DNA of 64,000 nucleotides from Liolophura sinensis (GCF_032854445.1 NC_088302.1:38628191-38692190); one strand, 5' to 3'; positions 43,481-56,725 are shown, numbered from the stretch's first letter. Made by a program: numbers and translations. Notes: generated from the sequence alone by a model not told the origin.

Positions 43481-46400
43481 TCTACAAAGTTAAACCAAAG
43501 TCAAAAATGATACAACACAAAAAAGTCAAACATCTGTTAAGATAAGCCAAAGTCACCAATGATATAACATGACACAGAATCAAGTTCTCAGATACATGAA
43601 TAATGAACATTTTGTATCGGGAGTGTAATCACGCAGCTTTCGAGTCAAGAGCATCTGGTGTAGCAAAAAATAAGTTGTCTTCAAAGCAGGCTGATGTACA
43701 TTGCACATATGCTACCCGTACCACACAGTCAAGTCATTGTAAAGTCAAATGTAGTGGTTATCACTTTGGTGGATATTTTACAGTGCATTACTTTATATCT
43801 TAAGCAATTCATTTCTTCTACCAAAATTTAAAGAAAGGCTATAAAGCAATACATATTTTAATCAACTATTTTTCTCAAATGTGACTATAAACTTTCAAAT
43901 ACATGTATGTATCTTCCACCTGAAACAAGGATAACTAAAACATGCCTATCCTTTCCCCGTTCGAAATCTGAAATCATCCAGCTAAATACTGGGAAATAAG
44001 GGTCAATCATGAGCTAATCATGAACAATGTGTTTCCACCATATCATAACCATATATGGGTGCTAAATGTACATACTCCAAACTTGGCCACTGTTAAATTT
44101 TACGTGTGTGTAAGTGAATAAAAATACCTTTGTCTTTATCAGGATTTCCTTATTTGACATAGGACATATTTCCTCAGCACTGATACTATGCTGAAAATAG
44201 TCCCAATTATCCAGAATACTGGAGTTAAAATATGCGACACCAACAATTATCCGTTTTCATGAGAGTGGGAGATCAGTCCCTAAAGTAAGGTCTAACAGTC
44301 AAATGCAATGTACTGCATTTCACTAAAACACTTGCCCAAAAAGTGCATATTAGAATCAAATGAAGGTAATAAAATATTAATTTAAAATTTTGGTGCTGAA
44401 ACTTATAACTTTCAAGATGGATACTACCACGCAAACTTCAAACAAATTTTTAAGATCAACAGAGTCTCAAGGTCTGGCAAAATGCTAAATTAGTCATGGA
44501 GAAAATTTCAAGAAAACGGAAAACATGAAGCTGGGTTTAAAAACTGTACATATAATGAAAATATAGGACCATCACACAGCAAAGCTATAGACACATGAAA
44601 CCAGCAATTTGACAATTTACATGCAATATGAAGATCAATACATCTGAATCCATATATAATCTTTCAATCTGCGTAGTGTGGGTGTTTCGTTACTTGGTCA
44701 CAAAATTAACTAAATTACCATGCATGTTCTGAATTTCTCAATCAATACCACGAAATTGGATGAACTTCAAACAGTTTGTTACTAGTACGTCTATTTCACT
44801 GCTTCACTTTTAATATTGGCCGAACAACCCGCTTCCTAGGAGAGGAGGCTTACAAGCAATGCTGTCTCAGCTTCTCTTTTCAAAGTGGGTCTTAACAATT
44901 TAGGATACATCACAAATTACTGTATTACAGAACATACATTTACATGTACTGTAGTTCTTCGATCACATTTATTATGATCAATCACAAAATTGTTATATAC
45001 ACTTGGCCCATATTACTATACTCCTGACCAATTTAAAATTAAATTGATATAAATTTACCACCGAATGTCATCTATATTGAAGGGACCAAGTAAAGACAAT
45101 TAAGATTTGGATTTGGAGAGATGACCGATAAGGACCGCTGAGTCCTGGTCACTCCCTGTCTTACAACTTACAATAAATGAATCGTTTTTGACTACACAAG
45201 ACATGGAGCATTTCTACTGTTCAGATATGGTATGATATAGTATATGTCACACTGTATCCCAGAGTATCCCAACAACATAGCACTAACGACTGAACAACAC
45301 TGACCACTGGTCAGAATATATATGTGGTAGTACATCAGTACACAATATATCATACTGGGCACCATGTGGTATACAACCTATATCAATGAAAGGCTGAGTG
45401 TTATGACTATAGGAAGTACACGTAAACAAGATATCCCTCTAGGGGGGAAAAGCCTTATACACGTACATGTACACGTGCTTAAATTCAATATAAACAGCTT
45501 TCCAAACATACCCACTGCACGTTTATAATACTGTGCATGAAGTCATTCATATGCATCCACTTTACATCAGACACAGGGTGTGGTCAACGATGAACAAATC
45601 AACTGAACACACACAAAGCTCACAACATTAGCTGGCTTGCAGGTCGGTGAACTTACCCACTACATGTACTGCCCCACTAAAAGTCTGTATCACATTCCCT
45701 TTAAATCTAGTGGTTTCAAAGCAGAAAAGTAGGCCACAGCTACAATGTGCTGGCCACATATGTGATCTATGAGTCATCCAAGGCTTAAGTTAAACTTCAC
45801 ACTTAACTCTAACTGTGTTGTTAGGGGGTTATATACTTGCACCCAGAGGGAATCTGTCATGCTTTTGTCCCTTTTTTTCCTGTGAACTCAGGGCGGGGGT
45901 ACATTGTGCACCAAAGAGCACATTTTAATTTGCTACAAAATCAGGCTTTTAAGCTCTTTAGATCCACCGATTTCATACTTACGATGCATGTAACATGTGA
46001 AGTTGTATTATGTATATCGTTCATTTTATCATATATTATAAGGCACCCGTGTATATTTGTTTATGCTAAATATATACTGGATAGGTAAATGTAACGAAAA
46101 ATTAACCGCTAATATTTTATTTTTAAATGAGAATTAATTAACATGAAAAGAATGTAGATATTCTCAGTAGCTATACATGTAGCTTGTGCACAATTTGTAG
46201 CAGTTCACCAAAATGAACACTGTTTTTCTGTCTAGTTTCCAGTTTATACCAGGAAGCTCTGAGAATTCCAAAGTAAAGAACATGGGAAAATGTGACTGAA
46301 GTTTTGATACTTGACACCGATGTATGTGTCTGGACAAAAAGTACATATAAGCACTTAAACCTTGATGAAATTTTATGCCCGCTCCACCAGACACTGGAAT

Positions 46401-48530
46401 TGTAACAAGGCATCTAGTGTTCTATCCAGGATAAGATTGTAGTGGGAGCTGTTTACACAGAAACTCCATCTCTCTCCCACACAAAGATACACTCAAGTCA
46501 TTCTCCTGGATGTAAGAGCTTGGAGAATTTCCACGGCCTAGCCATGTTATTTCTATCCAGTGATTACTGTATAATACACCAAGTACCCAGACAGTGGCCA
46601 CTATCAACACTTCATGCATGCACACTCTTTTAAAAATCTCAAGACAGTTTAACCCAGCAGCTGCTGGGTATATAGGTTAAACTGTATTTGGTTACAGAGT
46701 GACAAAATATATCAGCCAAAGCAGACAGGTTGCTTTTCAGGATCAACACCATTAATTTTTCATGAATGTCGGAAACATTACCTATATAAATGTACCTGTT
46801 TCACACATAAAAATGTACCTGCACATGTCAGTAAGATGCAGGAAGGCTATGGTTTGGGATATCAAATCTCATCAAAGAATACCCTCCATAAATGTATAAT
46901 TCATGAATATATTTAAGTTTCTCACTGAATTAAACTCTACTATAAAATCAATGATTTGACCAACTGTGCCTGTCAATCAAAATAATTAATAACTGTCAAA
47001 ATATTACATCACCAAATCAGAAAACTTGACATTTGTTGATGCTATCTTTTAAAGGAATACATGTCTGAAGTCAAGTTTGTATGGAAACTCATGTGGTGGG
47101 CATGGTCATATCAGCAATTATTTATTATCAGCTTACTAACTGTCAAAGGCAAGGTGAAGAATTTGAAGTCAGCTGGAAAATTCTGATTCTTTACACAGGG
47201 AAGCTTTAGCAGGGAACAGGTAGGGTTAACCTGACATGAATTGGAGACAAGTCAACCTGGCGATTTGTCAGAACCCTAACGGAGTTAAACGCTAAAACAA
47301 TAAGGTATAACATTCACAACTGCCTTTTCGGCTTTGTCATTACCCAGCTCCTGGCTTCATCTGGAGAGTTGTGTTGGCAAACCAACAACGCTGCTAAAAA
47401 TATCTGCCAGAGGAATGTAGCTGGGATTTTGCAGAATTCTGAAGTTTACTGTAGACGATATGTGATGTCACAGCCATTGTCAGGCATGTGTCACCATAGT
47501 GATGTGAAGTCAGGGTAGCAAAGCCCTAAATTGACCACAGCTTCACAGGGTCATATATTATAAAACAATATCTCCATTATTACAGCAATATACAAATTCA
47601 GGGAATTTCTGTAAAATATTTGTTAGATTGTATATTCTATTCAAAAATTTCAACAATGATATCTACACTGTGTCATCATACGGAATCATTTATCTATTTT
47701 TTTTTAAAAATATCTTAATTTAAATGCCTTTGAAGTGCGAAATTAGAAAGAACAAGAACATCAAGAAGGCTGTCCAGTAAATGAAAAATAAACAGAACAT
47801 AACATGTCCATGTACTTTGCTGTGTAAACACAATAAACCTTGTTTACACGCAAGAGTACACAAAGCATAGACTGTATCAGACAAAGTGGGAGGATATTCT
47901 ATATTAAAACCACATCAACAATAACCATCTGTTAAATCGCTTTCAGAGCAAATGAATGCACAATGCACAAATAGTGTTTGATGGTGACAAATACCCTAAA
48001 TGACCATAAATTTCATCAATGACTAACTTGCCCATTTTTCCTGATTCTGAATGTTCTATTGATTTTAGAAAGGTAGTATTGAAGTTTGCTTGGAACATGG
48101 GATAATATTCTAATGGAAAATTTTGAGTTTCAGCACTGAAAATGATGTTTTGAGACATTTATTTGCCTCTTAAAATACAGCTTTGAGGGCGAAATTTGAG
48201 GTCAATTAGGGCAACCACTGCAGACAATGTCATATTCTACTGTAAATTGTAGCAGTGGTCTTCAAGATGTGTACATGTATGTTACCAAAAGCAAACACTC
48301 ATATAATACTTTTCAGTCCACATACATATAACATTACATGTACTTTCAAATAGTACATAGAATATAGATTAAAACAATTTAGTTACTTTCGCCATAAATT
48401 AAATGTATGAGGAAACACTTCATCGCATTAATGAAACAATGTCTATGTTATAAATTCTAATCAAGTCTTGCTGAAAGACAGTACTGTGGCAACTGCCGTC
48501 ACACCACTTACATATATGGCAAATATCATT
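43481..48530. other. Non-coding; possible long 5' intron of the thymosin gene
   Basis: No coding exon found. A donor-like GTGG|GTAAGT on the minus strand at about 45652 is one alternative for a non-coding first exon. One copy of dispersed family A lies near 44310-44450, and a small inverted repeat (ACAGTTTAACC and GGTTAAACTGT) near 46645-46690. Confidence 0.4.
44310..44450 (+). repeat. Dispersed repeat family A, copy 1
   Basis: Shares 'cccaaaaagtgc', 'ggtgctgaaactta' and a 'caaacttcaaacaaa' end with copies at about 49130, 58625 and 63560. This is the most diverged copy. Confidence 0.5.
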
Positions 48531-48795
48531 TACTTATTTATTTGATTGATGTTTTACTCAGTGCTAAAGAGAGTATTTCACTAATAGGACAGTGACTAGC
48601 ATTATGGTGGGAGCAATTAAATCGAGCTCGGAAACCCACGACCATGTGCAGGTTGCTGAAAGACCTTCGCACTTACAGACAGAGAGGACGCCATAATGAG
48701 CTAGACTTGAACTCGTATCGACAGCACTGGTAAGAGGTTCCTGCATAATTCAAATCATGCTGCACTTGCACCTAACCGCTAGGCCATGGCCGACC
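48531..48795 (-). mobile_element. V-SINE-like element, full-length but old
   Basis: All parts are present (tail, 'agcattatggtgggagcaat', 'acccacgaccatgtgcaggt', 'gagctagacttgaactcgta', head ending 'gctaggccatgg'), with many substitutions. Confidence 0.88.
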
Positions 48796-49129
48796 AAAGT
48801 AACTATGACTACTAAATTTACACATCCAGAAACATAAACATTTGCTCCACAAAATTCTGTTTTTTGTTTTTCAAAGAGACATCCCAATTCCTGTAATTTA
48901 AGCCTTAATGGTGACAGTCACTGCTGTCATTTGACAGTGCACACTGGTGACACACACAATCTATGCCATGCTGCTGTCCCATGTAAACTAGCAGTAAAAT
49001 CTGCATTACAGCTTTCACCATCCACTTCCTGTTAGCATGCATCCTGTAGTTTAAAAAGGATTTTCTTATCTCCCTCTTGAATTTAATGCCAATATTAATA
49101 GGAGCTATATGAAATGTGCTACCTATCGT

Positions 49130-49295
49130 CAATGAAATAAATTTACAAGTATCACCCCAAAAAAGTGCTTTTTTAGAAGCAAATATATCATTAAAATACT
49201 TGTTCAAAATACTACATTTGGTGCTGAAACTTACATTTTTCCTGTAGGACATCAAGTTACATGCACCTTCCAATCAAACCTCAAAACAACTTAGA
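49130..49295 (+). repeat. Dispersed repeat family A, copy 2
   Basis: 'ccccaaaaaagtgctttttt', 'tttggtgctgaaacttacat' and 'caccttccaatcaaacctca' match the other copies in the same order. Confidence 0.6.
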
Positions 49296-49901
49296 TTCAC
49301 ATAAAATGAGCAACACAGATAATAGGTATGATTTTTCTTATAGGTTATTTAATCTAGTTTAGCTAATTTTGGGGATAGATATTAGTAGTGTTGAAGGCAG
49401 AACACTGCACTTCTTTACCCGCCTGTTAGAAGGTGTGACCTATTTCGTTCATTAGATAGTCTAATACTCACACACACTAACATGCAAATTATACACATAA
49501 GGGCATAACTTTATCTGTCGGGGAAAAAAAAAACAAAAAAACAACAAAAAAAACAGGAAGAATTCTGATTACCAGTACATGTCTGACACATCCCGTCATT
49601 TAACAGTACCAATATGTGAAAACTTCTCTGTTTTCAGTAACTCTAATACTGAGCTTTTCACTTCCATCAGAAATATGAACACTTAACTAACATCATATAT
49701 TAATCTAGCATTAAGTAAATTTTAATAATGCTAATCCATGCATGTTTTTTTTTTTTTTTTTTAAACTTTGTGTGATGGATGAAAATAGCCTGAGGCTATA
49801 GAAATGCCAAGGAGAGACTACGATGAGCACAGGGGGGAAATAGCTAGAGAATGAGACTGACACAAAAACAATGAGGATAACCTTAGGGATATTGTATTTC
49901 A

Positions 49902-50130
49902 TCTAAAGTTTAGCATTTTACAAGTGACATGTTTGGCTTGATCCTGACAGATTCATCTGCCTTATACGACCATTGAAGACTTCTTTGTGAAGTCTGAACA
50001 AATTTCTTATCCGAAAAACTTAGGATTTGGCATCAAATGTAGAATTTTAGGGTATTTAAATGCTTCTGAAAGAGCATTTTTACAGGCCAAATTTTAGGTG
50101 AAATACAATAATACAACAATCTGAACTGGG
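49902..50130 (+). repeat. Dispersed repeat family B, copy 2 (longest)
   Basis: 'aagtttagcattttacaagt', 'aatgcttctgaaagagcatt' and 'ttttaggtgaaatacaataa' occur in the same order as in copy 1, with extra internal sequence. Confidence 0.6.
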
Positions 50131-50685
50131 TATCACTGTTTAAACAAGCCAGAACATTTGGTAACCTATCTGTAGATAAAAATCTGTCAAATTATGTTAT
50201 ATGGACACTCCAGCTTCTCTACAATGTTTCTTGCTGTTCAATATTAACATTCATGTTCTGACACAATGGGCAATACATGTATACTCTTACCACGTGTGTA
50301 CATATATGTATATATGTATACATGTACGCACATGGTACACCTCTCCCTCATTTTAACAAGCCTTGTTAAAACATGTTTCAATTAATATAAACATGATCAC
50401 AAATGTGCATGTTCTCTAATTTTTTTTCGCCAATTTGTTGCACGCATCTAAATTCATTTAGAAATATTGGTCAAGAAAAACCTTCATATTTTGAGCTACA
50501 TGTAGGTGCTATATTGCCTTTTCACGCATTATCAGGCAAGATTTGTAATATTGGTGCATAGACTGTAAACTGGAATTTGCGTATCACATGGTCTGTCTGG
50601 CCTAGAAAAGCCAATAGTGCACCTTAATGCAAATTTTGTACAATCTTTATACTTTACAGGTGTTATTATGTCACTCTTCCATGTA

Positions 50686-50796
50686 TTTATTTATTTATTT
50701 GATTGCTGCTTACGCTGTACTCAGGAATATTTATATTTATACGATGGCAGGCGGCATAGTGGGAGGAAACCGGGCAGAGCTTGGGGGAACCCACTG
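50686..50796 (-). mobile_element. V-SINE-like element, 3' half, with 9-bp target duplication
   Basis: A short minus-strand copy truncated at 'gggggaacccactg'. It is flanked by 'ttccatgta' at 50677-50685 and 50797-50805. The truncated copy plus duplication indicates integration of an incomplete cDNA. Confidence 0.85.
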
Positions 50797-50805
50797 TTCC
50801 ATGTA

Positions 50806-52179
50806 AGCTATGTGAGGGAGTGCCTTCCTCATTCAAAGTACATTATATATTATATATTTATATTACATATACGCCACATGTAATCAGTGGCTCACAGATT
50901 TCATACACTACCCACCACTTTAAATCACAACTTGGAAGGCAGATTTGCTCTGCAACGGTGTTGTGGATCAGCATTTTAACAGAATTTACACGTCTTTAAT
51001 TTACATATCTGTAAACATACATTTATGTTTTGGAAGGTGTTATGTATGCACACATCTACACTGACTTGTCACCATGTGATTATACATCTTACAGCTCAGT
51101 ACATAAAACTTCAACAGAACTGGGTGATAAAGACGTATCTGTATAGCATACTCAGACAAGGTATGTACATGTATGCTCAGCCTGACTGACACTTTAAAGA
51201 ATGAAATTCTGTGTAAATTATCAAGTGTACAAATTATCAAGTGTACAAACTATCATGTGCACAAATATCAACTTACTTAACTTATCACTGTCAGTTATTC
51301 AAAGACTTCTTTCACCACAACCTAAAAGGTTGGTAGAAGTAAACTTGTGTAGTTGATACACACGTACAAATGTATATACGAACCCGTTAAGTCAGTCTGT
51401 GTTAATCCAGTCGGAACACCAGCTAAAGATGTACTGATGGCTAAAATGTGCACCAAAGTGAGCAAAAACAGGTACACAGTAGGTGTGTGTCTATGAGCAA
51501 CTCAGACCTAAATATATAATCCACACAAGTCAGAGTTGAAAAAGGCTGGTAAAGAATCTATATTTATCCGTATTCTCACACAAACTACGTATGTTAAAAA
51601 GAATCATTGGAATAAGAAACAGGGAAAGCAACCCTCGCCCCCCTCAAAAAAAGATATATATCTTCCACAATGAGAATACCTTCAATCCCAAAAATAGTTT
51701 TTCATCACACTTTTTTTTGTAAGGAGGTGATGTCATTGCTTTTAATGTCTTCTGATTCACGCAGGTACTAGCAGAAAAAATGATTATGCTCTTTGTGTGT
51801 TTCCATGTTTATTACACACTAATTTGAGAAAACACTGGTAAAAATGATAGGGTAAAAGATTTTTGATCAATGACCAAATGACTTCTGGGCAGCAGAGCAT
51901 GATTAATGTATTCACATGTAGAGACTGTCGTGTTGTTGATGTTATATGTCTATGACATGATGAAATTAGGCATCATTAAGCTTGAATAAATACGGAAGAA
52001 CAATCTATTTATACTGATAGTCAGCAAATTATAGTAGTGAGTGACAGCAGAATGAACAAGTGTAACAAGGAAGTATATAGACCCCGAACCACAATTATAC
52101 ATGTAGCTAGGAATGAATCTCACATCCACCAATAGTTTTTCTAGTTTTAATACAGCCATCTTTTATATGGTGGGGGAGT
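50806..52179. other. Non-coding stretch, nothing recognised
   Basis: AT-rich, with many 'tacatgta' motifs typical of the right half of the window. No exon seen. Confidence 0.4.
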
Positions 52180-52425
52180 TTTTCTACTAACAGGATATTA
52201 CACTTCTGCAAAAAAGATCTAAGGCCCTTACTATACCCAAAAGTGGTATGTAAAAATGGGCTTTCAGAAGTACATAAAGGCCTTAAAATGATACCCCTGA
52301 TAAACTTTCCTGATAAGAAATTAATCAACTTCACCCAAAACTCTTAAGTGATCCTGTAAGGTGGATGAATCAATCAGAATCAAAATAAATGTGTTCCTTG
52401 AAAAATGCTACATGTAGGAGAAATA
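52180..52425 (-). repeat. Dispersed repeat family B, copy 3 (inverted)
   Basis: The reverse complement shows 'ctacatgtagcatttttcaa' then 'ttctgaaagcccatttttac', matching copies 1 and 2. Confidence 0.55.
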
Positions 52426-52611
52426 CAGTCAGGAATTATTTGTAATGTCCTTGATTATGCACTTTTATGTATATATGTCCATGATTTAATGTTGTTGGGG
52501 TTCTAGAACAAGTCTGGTAATTGGCACAATGGTGACACTTTACATAATTTGATTTCTAAGTAGAGTATATGGTGGTCCTATATGTACACGTTGTAATAGC
52601 TCCACATAAAA

Positions 52612-53215
52612 TGGGTGGATGAGGAAGGGGGTGGGGTGGGTGGTTAGAAGAGGAAGGGGTTGGGGTGGGTGGTTGGAAGAAAAAGGGGGTGGGGTGGGTG
52701 GGTAGAAGAGGAAGGGGATGAGGTGGATGGGTGGAAGAAAAAGGAGATGGGGTGGATAGGTGTAAGAGGTATTTGTTTATTTATTTATTTGATTTGTGGT
52801 TTACGCCGTACTCAAGAATATTTCACTTATACGATGGCGGCCAGCATTATGGTGGGTGGAAACCGGGTAGAGCCTGGGGGAACCCACAAACATCCGCAGG
52901 TTGCTAACAGACCTTCCCACGTACGGCCGCAGAGGAAGCCAGCATGAGCTGGACTTGAACTCACAGCGACCGCATTGGTGAGAGACTCCTGGGTCATTAC
53001 GCTGCGCTACTGCGCTAACCAACTGAGCAGGTGTAAGAGGAAGAGTGTGGGTTGGTGTAAGAGGAAGGGGATGGGGTGGATGGGTGTAACAGGAAGGGGG
53101 TGGGGTGGGTGGTTGAAAGAGGACGGGGATGAGGTGGGTGGGTGCAAGAGAATTTAAACACTATCAGGATGGATGGGAGAGGAAGGGGTCACGGTATGTG
53201 AAGAGTTAAGGTATA
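52612..53215 (+). repeat. G-rich minisatellite, split by a SINE
   Basis: Irregular units of 'ggaaggggatggggtgggtg' plus 'ggtagaaga' on both sides of the SINE at 52770-53028. Several stretches, such as 'gggggtggggtgggtgggt' near 52685, have four closely spaced G runs and could form G-quadruplexes. Confidence 0.85.
52770..53028 (-). mobile_element. V-SINE-like element inside the G-rich minisatellite, with target duplication
   Basis: A 259-bp minus-strand copy ending at 'ccaactgagc', slightly short at its 5' end. It is flanked by the 12-bp direct repeat 'aggtgtaagagg' at 52758-52769 and 53029-53040. Its sequence is close to the family consensus, so it is fairly recent. Confidence 0.94.
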
Positions 53216-53792
53216 GCAGGTCATATATGTATACTAAGAAAACTTGCCGTTCCACGAACAAGCTTGCAAACCTGTATTTTTTACATCGCACATACATATA
53301 CATAATACACCAGTTTGATATGTACACATAAGCTACATGTATGAGTATTATTCATATATATCTGCATGCATTTACATGTACACACATAGTAACATAATGT
53401 ATTACATGTGTTGTCGTGCCAGGCTAATCTATTCTGTACACGTAACATACATTCACACTGTATGTATCTATTAGTATGAGAACACTTATGTGCATGTATG
53501 TTTAAGTCCTTGAAAATCTGACAAGTAACTTCATCCCTGCAGGGTAGGTCACATATTGTTGAGGATCAAACAATACATGCTCTGACCTGTAACATTGTTT
53601 TTTGATTGATGCAAACTTCGGGCTCAACTGACAAAATTTCAACCATGGCATGATGACCTCCCTTTACTACCGATAGGTCTACATGCGCATGTACAGTACA
53701 CAGGCTCCAGCCATAAATTTAGCCACAATTTTATATCTGTCTCATTTCCATTTTTCTCCTATTATTCCTATCTGTCCTGTGGGGCACTGACA
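53216..53792. other. Non-coding stretch, nothing recognised
   Basis: AT-rich; no exon or element recognised. Confidence 0.4.
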
Positions 53793-53816
53793 CCCCCCCC
53801 CCCCCCCCCCCCCCCC
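53793..53816. repeat. Poly-C run, 24 bp
   Basis: An unbroken C homopolymer; its length in the assembly may be unreliable. Confidence 0.95.
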
Positions 53817-54536
53817 AAACCTACATGTATGGCTGCAGCTTTATTTGTAGGTGAAGTTTGATTATTATACTCAGGATTATTTCATTTACAGGACGACGGG
53901 TATTCAAAGTCCAATTATCAGAGTGAATGGGGAATACTGGTTGGAATAGGATGTTGTGGGACCCAATATACATTATAATACATGAAGCTGAGTAGAGCTG
54001 CCAACAACTGCTCTTTATCTATAGATGGCAGCTGGTAATAGTGAGGGTAGGGTCACTAAGCCTTACAGGGGTCAGGGATCAGAGGTCAGGCCATGCACTG
54101 CCAGGAAAAGAGAATAGAAGCAGGCAGTGTTCTCTGACATAGGACAGATGGTGACAAAAACACAATAGAGAGAGTGAGAGCCAGGCAGAGGACTGGGTTA
54201 CAACAAAATATGCAGGTTTGAACACTGCATGCAGAGTGAATGTCTGTACCAGGATGCCACTGTATAAAAAATATAATTTTTATATCTGCTACTACATATT
54301 AGACTGCACAGACCCCACGCTCCTTCAATAGGGTGCTCTTTTTATATTGAGCCCAACCCACTATACAACACTGTAAATGTTTACTTTTAGGGTATCAGCA
54401 TTTAAAATTATAATCTTGAAGAACTTATACAACCATGATACACTGCAATAATAATACAGTAGATTGGAAATCTCTCTTTGTCCTTCTTCATATACCAGTA
54501 CATGTATTTAGCAGAACAAGTATAAAGTAAAATTGT
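53817..54536. other. Non-coding stretch, mostly unrecognised
   Basis: A decayed V-SINE-like trace ('tatactcaggattatttcat') lies near 53868-53910. No exon is seen. Confidence 0.35.
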
Positions 54537-54664
54537 CTGCCAGCAACTTGCGGATGGAAGTAGGTTTCCCTCTCTGCCAGGTTTCCTCTCACCATAATGC
54601 TGGCTACCGTCGTATGAGTGAAATATTCTAGAGTACGGTGTAAAACACCAATCAAATAAATAAA
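54537..54664 (+). mobile_element. V-SINE-like element, 3' half (first of a pair)
   Basis: Starts at 'ctgccagcaacttgcgg' and runs through the conserved core to an (AAAT)n tail. It is preceded and followed by 'ataaagtaaaat'. Confidence 0.88.
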
Positions 54665-54673
54665 GTAAAATAG

Positions 54674-54810
54674 CCTGCCAGCAACTTGCGGATTTTCATG
54701 GGTTTACCCTTCTGCTCGGTTTCCTCCCACAATAATGCTGGCTGCCGTTTTATGAGTGAAATATTCTAGAGTACGCATAAAACACCAATCAAATAAATAA
54801 ATAAATAAAT
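54674..54810 (+). mobile_element. V-SINE-like element, 3' half (second of a pair)
   Basis: Begins at the same point of the SINE as its neighbour and is followed by a third 'ataaagtaaaat' at 54817-54828. Confidence 0.88.
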
Positions 54811-55071
54811 GACATAAATAAAGTAAAATACAGGACTCCTAACATTATCTAGTCCAGATCTATCCAGCAACTCTTCATCGTAACAAACGTGCAGTCTTAA
54901 CAGGTGCTCTCACAAAGCCAGATTTACCTGACTACCTGTATGTACACAGAAGTTAATCTCAAGCCAGACCTATGGTTCAATTTGAAACATGTTTTGGTTC
55001 AATTTGAACCATGTTTGCAAAATGCACTCTATAGAAAGAAAAGTTAACAGAGTCCACTGAGCAATACTTAC

Positions 55072-55230
55072 TTGCTGTTTGTCTGTGTGTAGAGGAAGTC
55101 AGAGGGTTAGTGTGACCCTGATTATAGCTACAGGCTATATCCACTCCCCCCTGTCAACTAACTAACTAATCACATGGTGGATCACTAAACATCAGACTCT
55201 GACAGTTCACCCCGCCCCCCAACCAGTCCT
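55072..55230 (-). promoter_or_regulatory. Candidate non-coding first exon and GC-box promoter of the thymosin gene
   Basis: On the minus strand a near-perfect donor (CAGCAA|GTAAGTATTG) ends at 55072. About 110-140 nt upstream lie a GC box (GGGGGGCGGGG, about 55209-55220) and G-rich sequence. No ATG frame of note lies between. The next acceptor on this strand that precedes a coding exon is at 43480, so this could be the first exon of the thymosin gene, with an intron of about 11.6 kb. This rests on splice and composition signals only. Confidence 0.3.
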
Positions 55231-56483
55231 GATGCAACACAGGCTTTAAATATTCAAGCCAGTTTGTCAGGCTTTAAATTTTGTACATATATATAAATTC
55301 ATTGCAAAATTACCCTTTTCACAATAAAATGTTTCAAGTCAGAGGAAAGTTGAAATAGCTGGACAATCCTAACACGCATCTATAGGTCAAACTGAACTTG
55401 AAATTATTTGATTTGTTTATAGATCGCCTGAGAAGTGACAACATGCCCAAGTGTCTACATGCATGTATGCGCAAAGAGCTAGGCTGGTGTTGAGGGTACA
55501 CCCAGTAAATGTACAATTATAAAATGGAGCCCACTGTTATACATGTAATAGGTTATAATGTGTGTCTATTACTTCAGTGAATCCAGGCTATGTCCACTTA
55601 CAACTAGATATACAATACATGGTATATATACAATATGTATACTTGTATAACTACATGTACACAGGGACGATACAGTTTGTCTCAGATTTCTAACTTTTAA
55701 TGCTATTTTACCGTATCAATCTGTGTATCAACTACACGTAGTGCCTTATATACATATATCCCTTTATCTCTCCACTCTCAACTCCTCAGATGACATTGTA
55801 AGAGAAGACAATGCTTCTAAAAGTACAGGTACATGCAGCTTCCATGTACCCTGCCTCTACACCTACTTTTAGTGTCCTTCCACTTATTCCACTTTTCCCT
55901 TCCACCAAGGGCTTCTTCCACTTATTTACGTTTTGTTGACCTACATGTAAGCATGCACTACAGATGTATTTTATAAACTAAACATTAAAGTGATCTTAAA
56001 CGTAACATTCTATAACATACTGAAATATGCAGAAATCAATTCCTGAAATTATTAGGGTGCATCAATCAAGTGACAACTCTTTCTGTATTGTTACTATAGT
56101 TTTGTCCGAGGCAAACACAAATCTATGCTGCACATGGACAACAGCTAAATGGGAATATCTACATGTATGAGCACTGTTTCCTTCTGTTTGTTTCTTTCTT
56201 AAGTTTAAGGTAGCTTTCAACATTATTTCAGCCCTACTACAATAGTATTTTCTTGTAAGAGGCAGGACTCAATGTCGACATATTAACATAGTGCTCCCTC
56301 ACTGGAACGCCATGCTGAAGACACTACAACAACGCTTCACCAAATAACATTATACTGACAGTGCAGACCAGTGGTTGGGCTAATCCTCTTAAACTGAGCA
56401 CCGAAGTACATGTAGTACCAGGATTACTGATGTTAAAGTCTTACTTAGGACTGGATTCAGAAATGAATCCAGCATCTACCACT
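55231..56483. other. Non-coding stretch, nothing recognised
   Basis: AT-rich, no exon or family repeat seen. Confidence 0.4.
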
Positions 56484-56495
56484 TACGAGGCAGGC

Positions 56496-56725
56496 GAGGG
56501 CCTCCGTGGCTCAGTCGGTTAGCGTGCTAGCGCAGCGTAATGACCCAGGAGCCTCTCACCAATGCGGTCGCTGTGAGTTCAAGTCCAGCTCATGCTGGCT
56601 TCCTCTCCGGCTGTAAGTGGGTTTCCCCCGGGCTCTGCGCGGTTTCCACCCACCATAATGCTGGCCGCCGTCGTATAAGTGAAATATTCTTGAGTACGGC
56701 GTAAAACACCAATCAAATAAATAAA
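56496..56725 (+). mobile_element. Complete, recent V-SINE-like element with target duplication
   Basis: The clearest reference copy. The tRNA head holds an A box 'tggctcagtcgg' (56507-56518) and a B box 'gttcaagtcc' (56577-56586). The body, the 'cggcgtaaaacaccaatcaa' end and an (AAAT)n tail follow. The 12-bp target duplication 'tacgaggcaggc' lies at 56484-56495 and 56726-56737. About 30 bp are missing between 'ctccggctgtaagtggg' and 'tttcccccgggc' compared with other copies. Confidence 0.96.
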
